Shown: in pieces, positions 53,861-62,754 of the stretch
Position numbering within the stretch: the stretch's first letter is position 1
Layout: each line of letters begins with the position of its first letter
Assembly (NCBI GenBank): GCA_937920085.1
Contig: CALETE010000076.1
Span: 30,970 to 94,969, forward strand
Origin: an uncultured Alphaproteobacteria bacterium
GTDB taxonomy: Bacteria > Pseudomonadota > Alphaproteobacteria > Caulobacterales > Caulobacteraceae
Length of the DNA: 64,000 nucleotides
Direction of reading: 5' to 3'
The notes under the pieces: generated by a model
What the model saw: the letters and a program-made list of their open reading frames with translations, nothing else
Databases searched by the model: none
What the model was told of the DNA's origin: nothing
Translations under genes and position numbers: made by a program

Positions 53861-54640
53861 CTAGTGAACCACCCGACCAAACCTGTGGAAGTTCAAGTTG
53901 AGCACCCAGGTCCAGGGTTTGAACAACGAAGCGCCCTTGTTCCAGGAAATCAGCACAAATCGCGCCCGGCCTTCGAGGTTCTCCTCTGGCACCATGCCAA
54001 CGCCGTCATAAACCGATAGGCGGCTGTCTGCGGAGTTGTCACGATTATCGCCCATGAAGAAATAGTAGCCGAGGGGAACCGTGAACTCCTCGGTATTGTC
54101 CAAGGGGTAATTTGTCCCGAAATCATTGGTCATGATCTTCCGGCCTTCGGGCAGTGTTTCCTGTACCCGCTGTACCGGAATGATCGACTCTGTTCCGCCG
54201 GTTTCTTCAACCGTCGCCGTGACGGTTCTGGGAACGATCTTTCCGTTGATATAGAGCAATCCATCGCGCACCTGGACCCGATCGCCCGGCAAGCCAATCA
54301 GCCGCTTGATGTAATCGGTGTTATTGTCCCGCGGCAGCTTGAACACGATCACGTCGCCGCGGGTCGGCGCTCTGCCAAAAATCCGCCCCGAAAACAGGTC
54401 TGGACTTAGCGGAATGGAATGCTTCGACCAGCCGTAATCGAACTTCGTGACCAGCACATAGTCACCCTCATAGAGATTGGGCTCCTCGGACGCAGACGGA
54501 ATTGTAAATGGCTGGAACAACAGGACCCGCAGGACCAAAGCGATCAGCAAGGCCACAGCTACGGTCTTAATAATCTCCCAGGTCTCATTGACCTCGGGCA
54601 CTTCTGTGGCTGGCTCTGGTGTGGGAACGGCTTCAGACAT
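53861..54640 (-). CDS. Signal peptidase I paralogue (first tandem copy, altered catalytic motif)
   Basis: 259 residues from ATG 54640, preceded by AAGGA seven bases upstream; a frame to 54694 exists but is poorer. One membrane segment about 27-41, Ser51 present as PSASEEPNL, where the family's Ser-Met is replaced by Ser-Glu, Lys in YIKRLIGLPGDRVQ and GDNRDNSADSRLS. The catalytic Ser and Lys are intact; whether the Met-to-Glu change impairs or alters specificity cannot be said from sequence. Sits between acpS and the second lepB. Confidence 0.9.
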   Translation of the reverse strand: MSEAVPTPEPATEVPEVNETWEIIKTVAVALLIALVLRVLLFQPFTIPSASEEPNLYEGDYVLVTKFDYGWSKHSIPLSPDLFSGRIFGRAPTRGDVIVFKLPRDNNTDYIKRLIGLPGDRVQVRDGLLYINGKIVPRTVTATVEETGGTESIIPVQRVQETLPEGRKIMTNDFGTNYPLDNTEEFTVPLGYYFFMGDNRDNSADSRLSVYDGVGMVPEENLEGRARFVLISWNKGASLFKPWTWVLNLNFHRFGRVVH

Positions 54641-54743
54641 CGCGTGGTCCTTGGTCAATCCGGCCAACCGGACGAAGATAAACTGCCGCTGCATACGACG
54701 TCAGGGCAATTCTGGCGAGTGAACAATCTTTAAGCCGAGGGGG

Positions 54744-55142
54744 TTAAAGCGGCACAGCCTCGATGATTACGAAGGCTTGGGCATAGGGATGATCATCCGT
54801 CAGGGACAGGTGAAGCACTGCCTTATGTCCCGGTGGCGTCATAGTGTTCAGCCGGGTCAGGGCACCTCCGGTGAGGGCCATAGTGGGTTGGCCCGAGCGC
54901 ATATTCACCACACCCATATCCCGCCAAAAAACCCCTGCCCTCATGCCTGTGCCCAAAGCCTTGGCGCAGGCCTCCTTGGCGGCAAATCGCTTGGCATAGC
55001 TGGAGGCTGGGTCAGTCTTTTTTTCAGATCGACTGCGTTCAAGCTCAGTAAAAATCCGATGGGTAAAACGACTTCCGAAGCGCTCTAGGCTGCGATGGAT
55101 CCGACGAATATCCGACAGATCCGAGCCAATGCCGATAATCAC
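54744..55142 (-). CDS. acpS: Holo-[acyl-carrier-protein] synthase
   Basis: 132 residues. Starts with IIGIGSDLSDIRRIHRSL, the CoA-binding metal site, and has the FAAKEACAKALG motif near 68. It attaches 4'-phosphopantetheine to AcpP (encoded at 13580-13819). Start ATG 55142 overlaps the pdxJ stop as ATGA. Part of the pdxJ-acpS-lepB-rnc-era run. Confidence 0.96.
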   Translation of the reverse strand: MIIGIGSDLSDIRRIHRSLERFGSRFTHRIFTELERSRSEKKTDPASSYAKRFAAKEACAKALGTGMRAGVFWRDMGVVNMRSGQPTMALTGGALTRLNTMTPPGHKAVLHLSLTDDHPYAQAFVIIEAVPL

Positions 55143-55897
55143 GCCGCAGCCTCAGCACGGGCAGCATTCATCAAAAGGCGCATTCTGCCGATCGCCGAAG
55201 ATAGGCCAACAAAGATCGACTCTCCGATCAGGAAGTGACCGATATTGAGTTCAGCGATCTGGGGGATTGCGGCAATGGCCCCCACGGTCTCGTAGTCTAT
55301 GCCATGGCCAGCATGAACCTCGAGGCCCAAGCGGTCGGCTTCCTCGGCGGCGACGCATAGCATTCGAAGCAGGTGTGGGGCCTCAGGCGAGCCCTCTCGT
55401 ACGGCATCGCAATAGGGCCCTGTGGTCAGTTCAACCACCTGGGCACCAACGGACTTGGCGGCGGCAATCTGTGCGATATCTGCATCCACAAAGCATGACA
55501 CTCGGATACCGGCATCGACGAAATTTTTGACTGCTGGGGCAATGCGGTTATGGCCGCTGACAACATCCAGACCACCCTCTGTGGTCACCTCTTCCCGTCG
55601 CTCAGGCACAAGGCAAGCGGCATGGGGTAGGTGCCTTAAGCAAATCGCTTCCATTTCAGGCGTCATAGCCATTTCGAAGTTAAGCGGAATGCCCCGTTTG
55701 CGGGTCACCCTGGCCAGGGCTTCGATGTCCGTATCGGAGATATGCCGTCGGTCCTCGCGAAGGTGAGCAGTAATGCCATCAGCCCCCGCCGCCATGGCCA
55801 GTTCTGCGGCCCGGACAGGATCAGGATAGTCAGCACCTCTCGCGTTCCGAATGGTCGCCACGTGGTCAATGTTTACGCCAAAACGCAGCAGGTTCAC
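55139..55897 (-). CDS. pdxJ: Pyridoxine 5'-phosphate synthase
   Basis: 252 residues. The TIM-barrel start LRFGVNIDHVATIRNARG is the family hallmark, with ITAHLREDRRHI, EMEAICLRHLPHAACLVPERREE and VHAGHGIDY. It forms pyridoxine phosphate from deoxyxylulose phosphate and aminoacetone phosphate. Overlaps pyrE by four bases at its start and acpS at its end, an unbroken chain of coupled genes. Confidence 0.97.
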   Translation of the reverse strand: MNLLRFGVNIDHVATIRNARGADYPDPVRAAELAMAAGADGITAHLREDRRHISDTDIEALARVTRKRGIPLNFEMAMTPEMEAICLRHLPHAACLVPERREEVTTEGGLDVVSGHNRIAPAVKNFVDAGIRVSCFVDADIAQIAAAKSVGAQVVELTTGPYCDAVREGSPEAPHLLRMLCVAAEEADRLGLEVHAGHGIDYETVGAIAAIPQIAELNIGHFLIGESIFVGLSSAIGRMRLLMNAARAEAAA

Positions 55898-56478
55898 TTG
55901 GAAAGCCTCCGACTGCCGGGATCTTCCACCGGAATGGCTGCCAGTTCGGGGGGCAGCTGATCGGCGGGATATGCCGGGACATCCAACCGCGCCAAGGCAA
56001 CAAACGGTGCCCCCGGGTCAGCGCGGCCCCCCGAGCGGTCGACGAGACAGGCCGCGACAACCACTTCACCGCCAGCCTTCTTGATGGCTTCGACACATTC
56101 CCGAGACGATAGGCCCGTGGAGACGATGTCCTCGACCATGGCAACCCGGGCACCGGGTTCAATGGAAAAGGCCCGCCTTAGCTTAAACTCGCCCCCTTCC
56201 CGCTCCACATAGAGCGAGGGTACACCCAGGTGCCGCGCGGTTTCATAGCCAGGAATAATCCCGCCCACCGCGGGTGAAATGCAGACATCGACCTGCCCGA
56301 CGGTTTCCGTAATCAGGGCCGCCAGGGCCTTGCACAGGCGCTCCGTGCGGTCGGGATATTGGAACACGAGGTTCTTCTGAAGGAAGGTCCCAGAATGCAG
56401 GCCGCTGGACAGGATGAAGTGGCCTTCGCGCAGGGCACCCGCCCCACGGAATTCGTCGAGAACCTGTTCAGTATTCAT
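55894..56478 (-). CDS. pyrE: Orotate phosphoribosyltransferase
   Basis: 194 residues from ATG 56478 (AGGAG eight bases upstream); the frame extends to 56529 without support. PRPP-binding motif VAMVEDIVSTGLSSRE near 115, plus the N-terminal HFILSSGLHSGTFLQKN. It makes OMP in pyrimidine synthesis. It is the first gene of the pyrE-pdxJ-acpS-lepB block, and 63 bases separate it from the EamA-family gene upstream. Confidence 0.96.
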   Translation of the reverse strand: MNTEQVLDEFRGAGALREGHFILSSGLHSGTFLQKNLVFQYPDRTERLCKALAALITETVGQVDVCISPAVGGIIPGYETARHLGVPSLYVEREGGEFKLRRAFSIEPGARVAMVEDIVSTGLSSRECVEAIKKAGGEVVVAACLVDRSGGRADPGAPFVALARLDVPAYPADQLPPELAAIPVEDPGSRRLSK

Positions 56479-56541
56479 GCCTGTATCTCCTGTTTGTCCG
56501 GCCTTAGCGAATAGCCCACACCCTGTCATCCGCCTTGGCGT

Positions 56542-57435
56542 CTAGGCAGCCGGTTTGGCAGACCAAATGCGCGGGCCGATCACCGTTACGGCAAGGCCTG
56601 AGAGAATAAGACCGGCGGCGGCCAGCTTCCAGACCGGCAAACTTTCGCCCAACAATATGGCAGATGCGCCCATCCCAAACACCGGGACCAAGAGGGACCA
56701 GGGCGAGACTGTTGCAGCTGGATATCTCGACAGCAGAAAGCCCCAGGCCCCGTACCCCAAAAGGGTATTGCCAAGGGATTGCCAAAGCACTGCGGCCCAG
56801 GTCCCAAGATCAGCCCTGATAAGCCCGGTCTGGATCGCGGGCCAACCATCGAAGATGAAGGCCAAGACAATCAAGGGCGGCACCGCGAAAACACTAGACC
56901 AGACAACGAAGGCCAAGGAATTGACGCTTGGCGTCGACCTCTGAACCGTATTGCCCATGGCCCAGGACACCGCAGCAAATAGCACCATGCCCAATCCGAG
57001 GGCCGTCGTGGTGGCGTCGGTATGGGTCAAGATTACCGCAATACCAGCTGCCCCAAGGGCCAAGGCGGCAAGCTGGTAGCCCCGCACCCGCTCTCCCGTA
57101 AGCCAGACAGATAGTCCGATGGTGAAAAAGGCCTGGGACTGCACAACCAAAGAGGCGAGGCCCGGTGAAATCAAATGGCCCATGGCGATATAGAGGGCCC
57201 CGAACTGGCCAATACCGATCAGCATGCCATAGGCCGCAAGATTGCGTAGGGGGACCTCAGGTCGCTTAAAAAACAAAGCCGCCGGGAAAAAGGCCAAACC
57301 AAAGCGCAGGGCAGCGAAGGTCAGGGGCGGCAGGTGGGCTAGCGCCACCTTAATCACCACAAAATTACTCCCCCAGATCGCAACAACCACAAAAGCCAAC
57401 ACAGCATGTCGCCAGGAAAGCGCCGTCGCGTTCAT
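56542..57435 (-). CDS. EamA/DMT family transporter
   Basis: 297 residues from ATG 57435, with GGGGGA six bases ahead (frame extends to 57468). Two tandem EamA domains, ten membrane segments: the first begins AVLAFVVVAIWGSNFVVIKVALAHLPPLTFAALRF, the second has GNTVQRSTPSVNSLAFVVWSSVF and LLVPVFGMGASAILLGESL. Exports or imports a small metabolite; amino acid derivatives are common for the family. It belongs to the accessory block between pyrE and the RSH gene. Confidence 0.9.
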   Translation of the reverse strand: MNATALSWRHAVLAFVVVAIWGSNFVVIKVALAHLPPLTFAALRFGLAFFPAALFFKRPEVPLRNLAAYGMLIGIGQFGALYIAMGHLISPGLASLVVQSQAFFTIGLSVWLTGERVRGYQLAALALGAAGIAVILTHTDATTTALGLGMVLFAAVSWAMGNTVQRSTPSVNSLAFVVWSSVFAVPPLIVLAFIFDGWPAIQTGLIRADLGTWAAVLWQSLGNTLLGYGAWGFLLSRYPAATVSPWSLLVPVFGMGASAILLGESLPVWKLAAAGLILSGLAVTVIGPRIWSAKPAA

Positions 57436-57586
57436 TGCAAATCCCCCAAAGAGGGTGCGCCTTATCACTGGGCGGGCCGCTAGGCTATTGCAGGCTACAG
57501 GCCCTTCGACGATGTGGCGTATTGAAACTGCAGTCTGGGCATGCGGTTATCGGTCTTGCGCAGGGGTCCTAGAGGAGGCGGGTCAG

Positions 57587-58465
57587 ATGGTGGGTTTGCA
57601 GATACACAAGGTTTCTGGTGCCTTGGGTGCCGAGCTTTCCGGGGTCGATCTTTCCCAGGATATCCCAGACAGCGTGATCGCCGAAATTCGACAGGCCTTC
57701 GTCGAACACCAGGTCATCTTCTTCCGAGATCAAGCCCTCACGCCAAATCAGCAGGTGGCCTTTGGGCGCCGATTTGGCCCCTTGAACATCCACCCGTATG
57801 TGGCTGGAATGGATGCATATCCAGAAGTTATGGAGATCATCAAGGAGCCTTCAGATAAGACCAATTTCGGCGGCGGCTGGCATTCGGACATGAGCTTTCT
57901 GGAAAAGCCTGCCATCGGATCCATTCTGCATGCGATTGAGCTGCCCGATTGGGGCGGCGATACCCTCTTCGCCAGCCAGGCCGCAGCCTATGAAGCCCTG
58001 ACGCCCGCCCTGCGCGCCACCCTCGATACTCTGAACGCTGTCCATTCCGCCGGACGGGAATACTCCGCCAGCGGTCACTCGGCTCAAAAGCGCGCCTCCA
58101 TGAAGGTGGTCGAGGCAGAAGGCGCTGTGGGAGAATATGTCCACCCCGTCGTCCTCACCCACCCGGAGACGGGTCGAAAGGCCCTCTATGTGAACCCGGC
58201 CTTCACCACGAAGTTTGAGGGCTGGAGCACAAGGGAATCAAAGCCTTTACTGGACTTCCTCTTCGAGCATTGCCGCAGTGAAGCCTTTACCTGCCGGTTC
58301 CAGTGGTCGCCGGGGGCCGTCGCCTTCTGGGACAATCGGTCAGTCTGGCACTACGCCCTCAATGACTATCCGGGGCAAAGGCGACACATGCGCCGTGTGA
58401 CGGTCGATCCCATGCCCGCACACAGCATGGACCCTGTACCGCACGCCCAACTGGCCAAGGCCTAG
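57587..58465 (+). CDS. TauD/TfdA-family 2-oxoglutarate dioxygenase
   Basis: 292 residues from ATG 57587, with AGGAGG eight bases ahead; a frame back to 57242 is antisense to the EamA gene and is not family-like. Fe(II) ligands are in WHSDMSF (His and Asp about residues 103-105) and the distal His in SVWHYALNDYPGQRRHMRRVTV, where the Arg binds 2-oxoglutarate. It oxidises a small carboxylate or sulfonate; the substrate is unknown. First of a three-gene operon with the PD40-amidohydrolase (8 bases on) and the GST. Confidence 0.92.
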   Translation: MVGLQIHKVSGALGAELSGVDLSQDIPDSVIAEIRQAFVEHQVIFFRDQALTPNQQVAFGRRFGPLNIHPYVAGMDAYPEVMEIIKEPSDKTNFGGGWHSDMSFLEKPAIGSILHAIELPDWGGDTLFASQAAAYEALTPALRATLDTLNAVHSAGREYSASGHSAQKRASMKVVEAEGAVGEYVHPVVLTHPETGRKALYVNPAFTTKFEGWSTRESKPLLDFLFEHCRSEAFTCRFQWSPGAVAFWDNRSVWHYALNDYPGQRRHMRRVTVDPMPAHSMDPVPHAQLAKA

Positions 58466-58473
58466 GACACACC

Positions 58474-61400
58474 ATGACCCGGAAACCTAAGGACGGCATC
58501 GATCGTCGTAAAATTCTGACCCTAGGCGGTACGGCGATTGCCGCCACGACGATTGCAAAGCCCGCGGCCAGTGCGACCGCCAATTCCCGATGGGTCACGG
58601 TCACTGAAGGGGTCAATATCGCAGTCGCAGCGTCGCCGAACGGCACTGCGATTGCCATGGACCTGCACGGATCCATCTGGACCGTTCCAGTCAAGGGCGG
58701 CCCTGCCAAGCGCTTGACGGATGAATTGACCGATGGAGCCCAGCCTGACTGGACACCAGACTCAAAAACCCTTGTTTTTCAGTCCTATCGTGCCGGAAAC
58801 TTCCACATCTGGTCAGTTCAGGCCGATGGCAACGGCCTGACGCAGCTGATCCAGGGGCCCTATGACTGTCGCGAGCCTAGGGTTTCGCCAGATGGCACGA
58901 CCATCGCCTTTTCTGCCGACGCCACAGGGCGTTACGCCATACACATCATGCCGATTACCGGCGGGCCACCAAAGCTGGTGGCCGAGGCCGACGGACAGGC
59001 TTGCCAGCCCTGTTGGTCCCGTGATGGCAAGATCTTGGCCTATGTGGTTGATCGCCGTCGCATTGAGACCCTGACCCTAAGCGGCGTCAAAACCATCGCC
59101 TACTCAGTGGCGTCGGGCGAGTTGCATAGCCCAAGCTTTAGTCCGCAAGGCCAGCTGATCTTTACCCACCTCGATGAGGGCAAGGCGGAATTGCGCTCCG
59201 TCGATTCTGTCCTGGTCACTGGGGTCGACGTCTTTCCCTTTAGGCCAACCTGGCTAACCAATGGCGACATGGTCTTCGCTGCCGACGGCCAGATCCAGCG
59301 CCAGGGTGCCACGGGTCGCCACCCAATTCCCTTTCAGGTGAAACTGCAGGTCTCCCGCCCCTTTTATCGCAAGCGGAGCCGAGACTTCGACTCGACCGTG
59401 CCCAGCCCTGTGGTCGGGATCGGTAGTCCCATGCTCTCACCCGATGGGACCCAGATCGTCTTCAGAGCCCTCAATGATCTCTGGATCCTGCCCATCGGCG
59501 GTACGGCCAAGGCGCTGACCAAGGACAAGTTCTGGAAATGCGATCCAGCCTGGTCCCCCGACGGTCTATCCCTGGCCTATTCCACCGACCGGGGCGGCGA
59601 CCTGCAGGTCTGGGTGCACACCCTCGCTACCGGCGAGGACCGCCAGATCACCCGACATTCCGGTGCCGCCTTGGCTCCGGCTTGGTCGCGCAATGGCAAG
59701 ACCCTGGCCTTTCTGGATCAAACCGGCGCGCTACACACGGCCGATGTGGCCACAGGCACCATCCGCCAAATCCTGCCGGCCATTTGGGAACCGGGCAGGC
59801 CCAGCTGGAGCGCTGATGGCAAGACCATAGCCATGGCGGCCTTCAAACCTTATTCGGCGCGCTATCGTGAGGGTTTGAGCGAAATCCTGACCGTAGATGT
59901 GGCCAGCTCAAAGGCCACCTATCAGCCACACGCCCCGCACAAATCCCTGGGGGTCAGGGGCGACGATGGGCCAGTCTGGTCCCCCGATGGCAATCACCTA
60001 GCCTATGTCTTTGCCAGCCGCCTCTGGGTGGTCGAGGTCGATCCTCAGGGGGGCTTTATCGGCCGTCCGAAGGTGCTGAACAACGAGGTGACAGACGCCC
60101 CCAGCTGGGGTGGTGACTCTAACACCCTCCTCTACCTTTCGGCCGGAAAGCTGCGTCTGATCACTCTGGATGGCACCGCCCCTCGGGATGTGCCTCTGGA
60201 CCTCAAATGGGCTAACGCCAAGCCCGCGGGAAAGACGGTTGTCCGCGCAGACCGAGTCTGGGATGGCCTTGGCACCGAAACCCGTAAGGACCTCGACATC
60301 GTCATAAACGGCAATCGGATTGTCGATATCCTTCCTAAGGGACAGGGCCCCACGGACGCTCGTCTCATTGAGGCTGGCGCCGGTACCACGGTCATGCCTG
60401 GCCTTGTCGAAATGCATGCCCATCGCCAGATGGCCGGCTATGCCTATGGCGACCGCGAAGGGCGTCTCTGGCTATCCCTTGGCGTCACCACCACCCGCTC
60501 TCCAGGATCGCCAGCCTATCACATGGTGGAGGACCGGGAGGCCCTGGATTCCGGTGCCCGGATCGGACCCCGCTATTTCGCGACGGGTGAGGCCATCGAC
60601 GGCGGGCGGATCTATTACAACTTCATGCGCCCCGTGACCGAGCCTGGGCAAATGGCCCTAGAGCTCGAACGGGTTACAGCCCTCAACTATGATCTCATCA
60701 AGTCCTATGTCCGCCTGCCCCTGGATATGCAGCGAGACCTGACGGCCTGGGCCCACGCCCACGGCCTGCCTGTGGTCTCGCACTACCACTACCCAGCCCT
60801 GGCCTTTGGCCTGGACGGCATGGAGCACATGGGCGCCACCAGCCGGTTTGGCTATTCCCGAACCCAAAGCTCCCTCGGTGCCAGCTATCAGGATGTCACC
60901 GCCCTCTTCGCTGCCAGCGGTGCCCGGCGCACGCCTACCTTGTTTTCCGCAGGTGCCCTCTATGCCGAGGATCGGTCCCTGGTAGAGGACCCACGTACCC
61001 AAGCGCTCTATCCGCCTTGGGAATATGCCCGCCTCAAGGCCAGGGTTGAGATGACCGCCAAGGGCGATACCAAGCCTGCCCTGGAGTCCCTCGCGCGCAA
61101 TGTTGCCCACCTGAAGGCCATGCTGAAGGCTGGGGGCAAGGTGGTAACAGGCACGGATTCCCCCATCGATTTCAATGGGATCAGCCTACATATGAACCTA
61201 CGCGCTATGGTGCGCTTTGGCATGACGCCGGTGGAGGCGCTGAGCACCGCCACCAAGGCCGCCGGGGAGTTTCTCGACCAACCCCTGGGCTATCTGTCCA
61301 AGGGGGCCCTGGCCGACCTGGTCATCTGCCAAGGCAATCCCCTGTCGCGCATTGAAGATGCTGCTGCAGTAAATCAGGTTATAAAAAATGGTGAAGTGTT

Positions 61401-61599
61401 TGATATGCAAAACCTTATTGGGCCCTTCTTAAACCAACCCAAACAGGCCAGGGCCGCCTCGCCCTTCGCCATCGCCGCTGCCAGCCAGCCCTGGTGGCAC
61501 GACGCCGACTATATTGCCGCCGGACGCGCCGCCTGCTGCACCGACCCCTTCTGCGCCACACCGACCGGTCGCCGAACCTTCATCGCCACCGAGGCCTGA
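58474..61599 (+). CDS. Exported PD40 (TolB-like) propeller-amidohydrolase fusion
   Basis: 1041 residues. Tat-type signal peptide with the twin-arginine motif DRRKILTLGG (about 10-19) and hydrophobic stretch AIAATTIA. Residues about 45-620 are beta-propeller repeats, recurrent W(S/T)xDGKxL/IA blocks (QPDWTPDSKTLVF, DPAWSPDGLSLAYSTD, APAWSRNGKTLAFL, RPSWSADGKTIAMAAF). A metal-dependent amidohydrolase follows from about 640: VMPGLVEMHAHRQ, VVSHYHYPALA and GGKVVTGTDSPID. Tat export implies folding with metal in the cytoplasm. This architecture is seen in Xanthomonadales and Caulobacterales proteins of unknown substrate. Confidence 0.92.
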   Translation: MTRKPKDGIDRRKILTLGGTAIAATTIAKPAASATANSRWVTVTEGVNIAVAASPNGTAIAMDLHGSIWTVPVKGGPAKRLTDELTDGAQPDWTPDSKTLVFQSYRAGNFHIWSVQADGNGLTQLIQGPYDCREPRVSPDGTTIAFSADATGRYAIHIMPITGGPPKLVAEADGQACQPCWSRDGKILAYVVDRRRIETLTLSGVKTIAYSVASGELHSPSFSPQGQLIFTHLDEGKAELRSVDSVLVTGVDVFPFRPTWLTNGDMVFAADGQIQRQGATGRHPIPFQVKLQVSRPFYRKRSRDFDSTVPSPVVGIGSPMLSPDGTQIVFRALNDLWILPIGGTAKALTKDKFWKCDPAWSPDGLSLAYSTDRGGDLQVWVHTLATGEDRQITRHSGAALAPAWSRNGKTLAFLDQTGALHTADVATGTIRQILPAIWEPGRPSWSADGKTIAMAAFKPYSARYREGLSEILTVDVASSKATYQPHAPHKSLGVRGDDGPVWSPDGNHLAYVFASRLWVVEVDPQGGFIGRPKVLNNEVTDAPSWGGDSNTLLYLSAGKLRLITLDGTAPRDVPLDLKWANAKPAGKTVVRADRVWDGLGTETRKDLDIVINGNRIVDILPKGQGPTDARLIEAGAGTTVMPGLVEMHAHRQMAGYAYGDREGRLWLSLGVTTTRSPGSPAYHMVEDREALDSGARIGPRYFATGEAIDGGRIYYNFMRPVTEPGQMALELERVTALNYDLIKSYVRLPLDMQRDLTAWAHAHGLPVVSHYHYPALAFGLDGMEHMGATSRFGYSRTQSSLGASYQDVTALFAASGARRTPTLFSAGALYAEDRSLVEDPRTQALYPPWEYARLKARVEMTAKGDTKPALESLARNVAHLKAMLKAGGKVVTGTDSPIDFNGISLHMNLRAMVRFGMTPVEALSTATKAAGEFLDQPLGYLSKGALADLVICQGNPLSRIEDAAAVNQVIKNGEVFDMQNLIGPFLNQPKQARAASPFAIAAASQPWWHDADYIAAGRAACCTDPFCATPTGRRTFIATEA

Positions 61600-61604
61600 A
61601 CCCT

Positions 61605-62315
61605 ATGAAGCTTTTCCAGACCTATGACTCGCCCTTCCCCACCCGGGTCCGCCTCTTGCTCATGGCCAAGGGCCTGAGCGCTGAGATCATTCAGCCGCCG
61701 GGCTTTCACTTCGATGGCCTGACCAAGGAAGCGTATCTGAAGATCAACCCCATCGGCCGGGTACCCGCTTTAGTCCTCGATGACGGCCGCGCCCTGCCGG
61801 AGAGCGAGGTGATTTGCGAATATCTCGAAGACGCCTATCCCGAGCCATCCCTGCGCCCCGCTGATCCCTTTGAGCGGGCCCGTATGCGGTTGCTGAGCCG
61901 GATCTGCGACTTCTACCTAGTCATGGCCATGGTCCCCCTGTTCGACTATTCCGCCCGCCCGCGGAAGACCTGGGACCAGGAAGGGATCGAAAAGGCCTTT
62001 GGCAAGATCAGCGACGCCCTGGCCTATCTCGAACAGTTCATTGGCGAAGACGGCTATGCGGTGGGCAAGGCGGTCAGCCAGGCCGACGGTGCCCTGGCAC
62101 CCCAGCTGATCCTCACCACAGAATGGGCCCCGCCCACCTTCAACATGGACGATCCCCTTCAGCGCTACCCCAAGCTCCTGGCCTATTGGAAGGCCATCCA
62201 GAAAGACCCGCTGGTGAGCCGGCTGATCACTGAAACCCGTGATGCGATTGTAGAGAGCAAGGAACGGGCGCGGGCTTATGTGAAGAGCCGGTCCGGATCA
62301 CAAGCTCCCGGCTGA
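61605..62315 (+). CDS. Glutathione S-transferase family protein
   Basis: 236 residues from ATG 61605, five bases after the amidohydrolase stop (frame extends to 61494 inside that gene). N-terminal thioredoxin fold MKLFQTYDSPFPTRVRLLLMAKG with the cis-Pro segment GRVPALVLDDG and ESEVICEYLEDAYPEPSL, then the helical C-terminal domain. No N-terminal catalytic Cys; a Ser or Thr would act, as in theta/beta-like groups. Third gene of the operon, so a glutathione-dependent step may follow the dioxygenase and amidohydrolase reactions. Confidence 0.9.
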   Translation: MKLFQTYDSPFPTRVRLLLMAKGLSAEIIQPPGFHFDGLTKEAYLKINPIGRVPALVLDDGRALPESEVICEYLEDAYPEPSLRPADPFERARMRLLSRICDFYLVMAMVPLFDYSARPRKTWDQEGIEKAFGKISDALAYLEQFIGEDGYAVGKAVSQADGALAPQLILTTEWAPPTFNMDDPLQRYPKLLAYWKAIQKDPLVSRLITETRDAIVESKERARAYVKSRSGSQAPG

Positions 62316-62380
62316 GCTTTGCTGGGGGGATAAATGGCGGTCTTGGTGTTTTCCAAACCAGGAAAGCCAGTCTCTGGAAT

Positions 62381-62395
62381 TACGCTAACTGCGTA
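62381..62395. promoter_or_regulatory. Upstream palindromic operator of the toxin-antitoxin pair
   Basis: TACGCTAACTGCGTA: arms TACGC/GCGTA around a five-base centre. Center lies 32 bases from the downstream site, about three helical turns. Confidence 0.7.
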
Positions 62396-62412
62396 TATTT
62401 TGTTTGCATTAT

Positions 62413-62427
62413 TACGCTAATAGCGTA
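62413..62427. promoter_or_regulatory. Downstream palindromic operator overlapping the toxin ribosome-binding region
   Basis: TACGCTAATAGCGTA, a perfect palindrome but for the central base (arms TACGCTA/TAGCGTA). It ends nine bases before the toxin GTG start, so binding there would also block initiation. Autoregulation by the antitoxin is the expected mechanism. Confidence 0.75.
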
Positions 62428-62436
62428 GAGTGAGCT

Positions 62437-62754
62437 GTGGAGATATTGCGCACCAAGACATTCGACCGCAGCGTCCGAGCCATGGGCGCCACCGAGGAAG
62501 AATTAGACGCCCTTGAGGCCGCCATCGCCGCTGATCCGGATTCGGGCGATGTAATCCGGGGATTGAAGGGCGCTCGCAAGATACGCTTCGCTATGGCTGG
62601 CAAGGGTAAGAGCGGTGGCGGACGCGCCGTCTATGTCGTGGTGCGGGTTAGGGACGCCGTCTATCTCCTCCTAGCTTACGCCAAGTCGTCGCAGGCGGAG
62701 ATCTCAAACGACCAACGCAGGGCTATTAGCGCCTTTATCGAGGGACTGGCATGA
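62437..62754 (+). CDS. RelE/HigB-like toxin
   Basis: 105 residues, GTG start at 62437. Typical HigB-type pattern: MEILRTKTFDRSVRAMG, central GLKGARKIRFAMAGKGKSGGGRAVYVVVRV, then DAVYLLLAYAKSSQAEISNDQRRAISAFIEG. It is expected to cleave mRNA at the ribosome. Order toxin-first, with the stop overlapping the antitoxin start as ATGA, is the HigBA arrangement. Two palindromes lie just upstream. Activity itself is not shown by sequence. Confidence 0.88.
   Translation: MEILRTKTFDRSVRAMGATEEELDALEAAIAADPDSGDVIRGLKGARKIRFAMAGKGKSGGGRAVYVVVRVRDAVYLLLAYAKSSQAEISNDQRRAISAFIEGLA

Noticed and set aside
57242..57586. N-terminal extension of the TauD-type dioxygenase
   Set aside because: It is antisense to the EamA gene, low in family character, and AGGAGG precedes the internal ATG at 57587.
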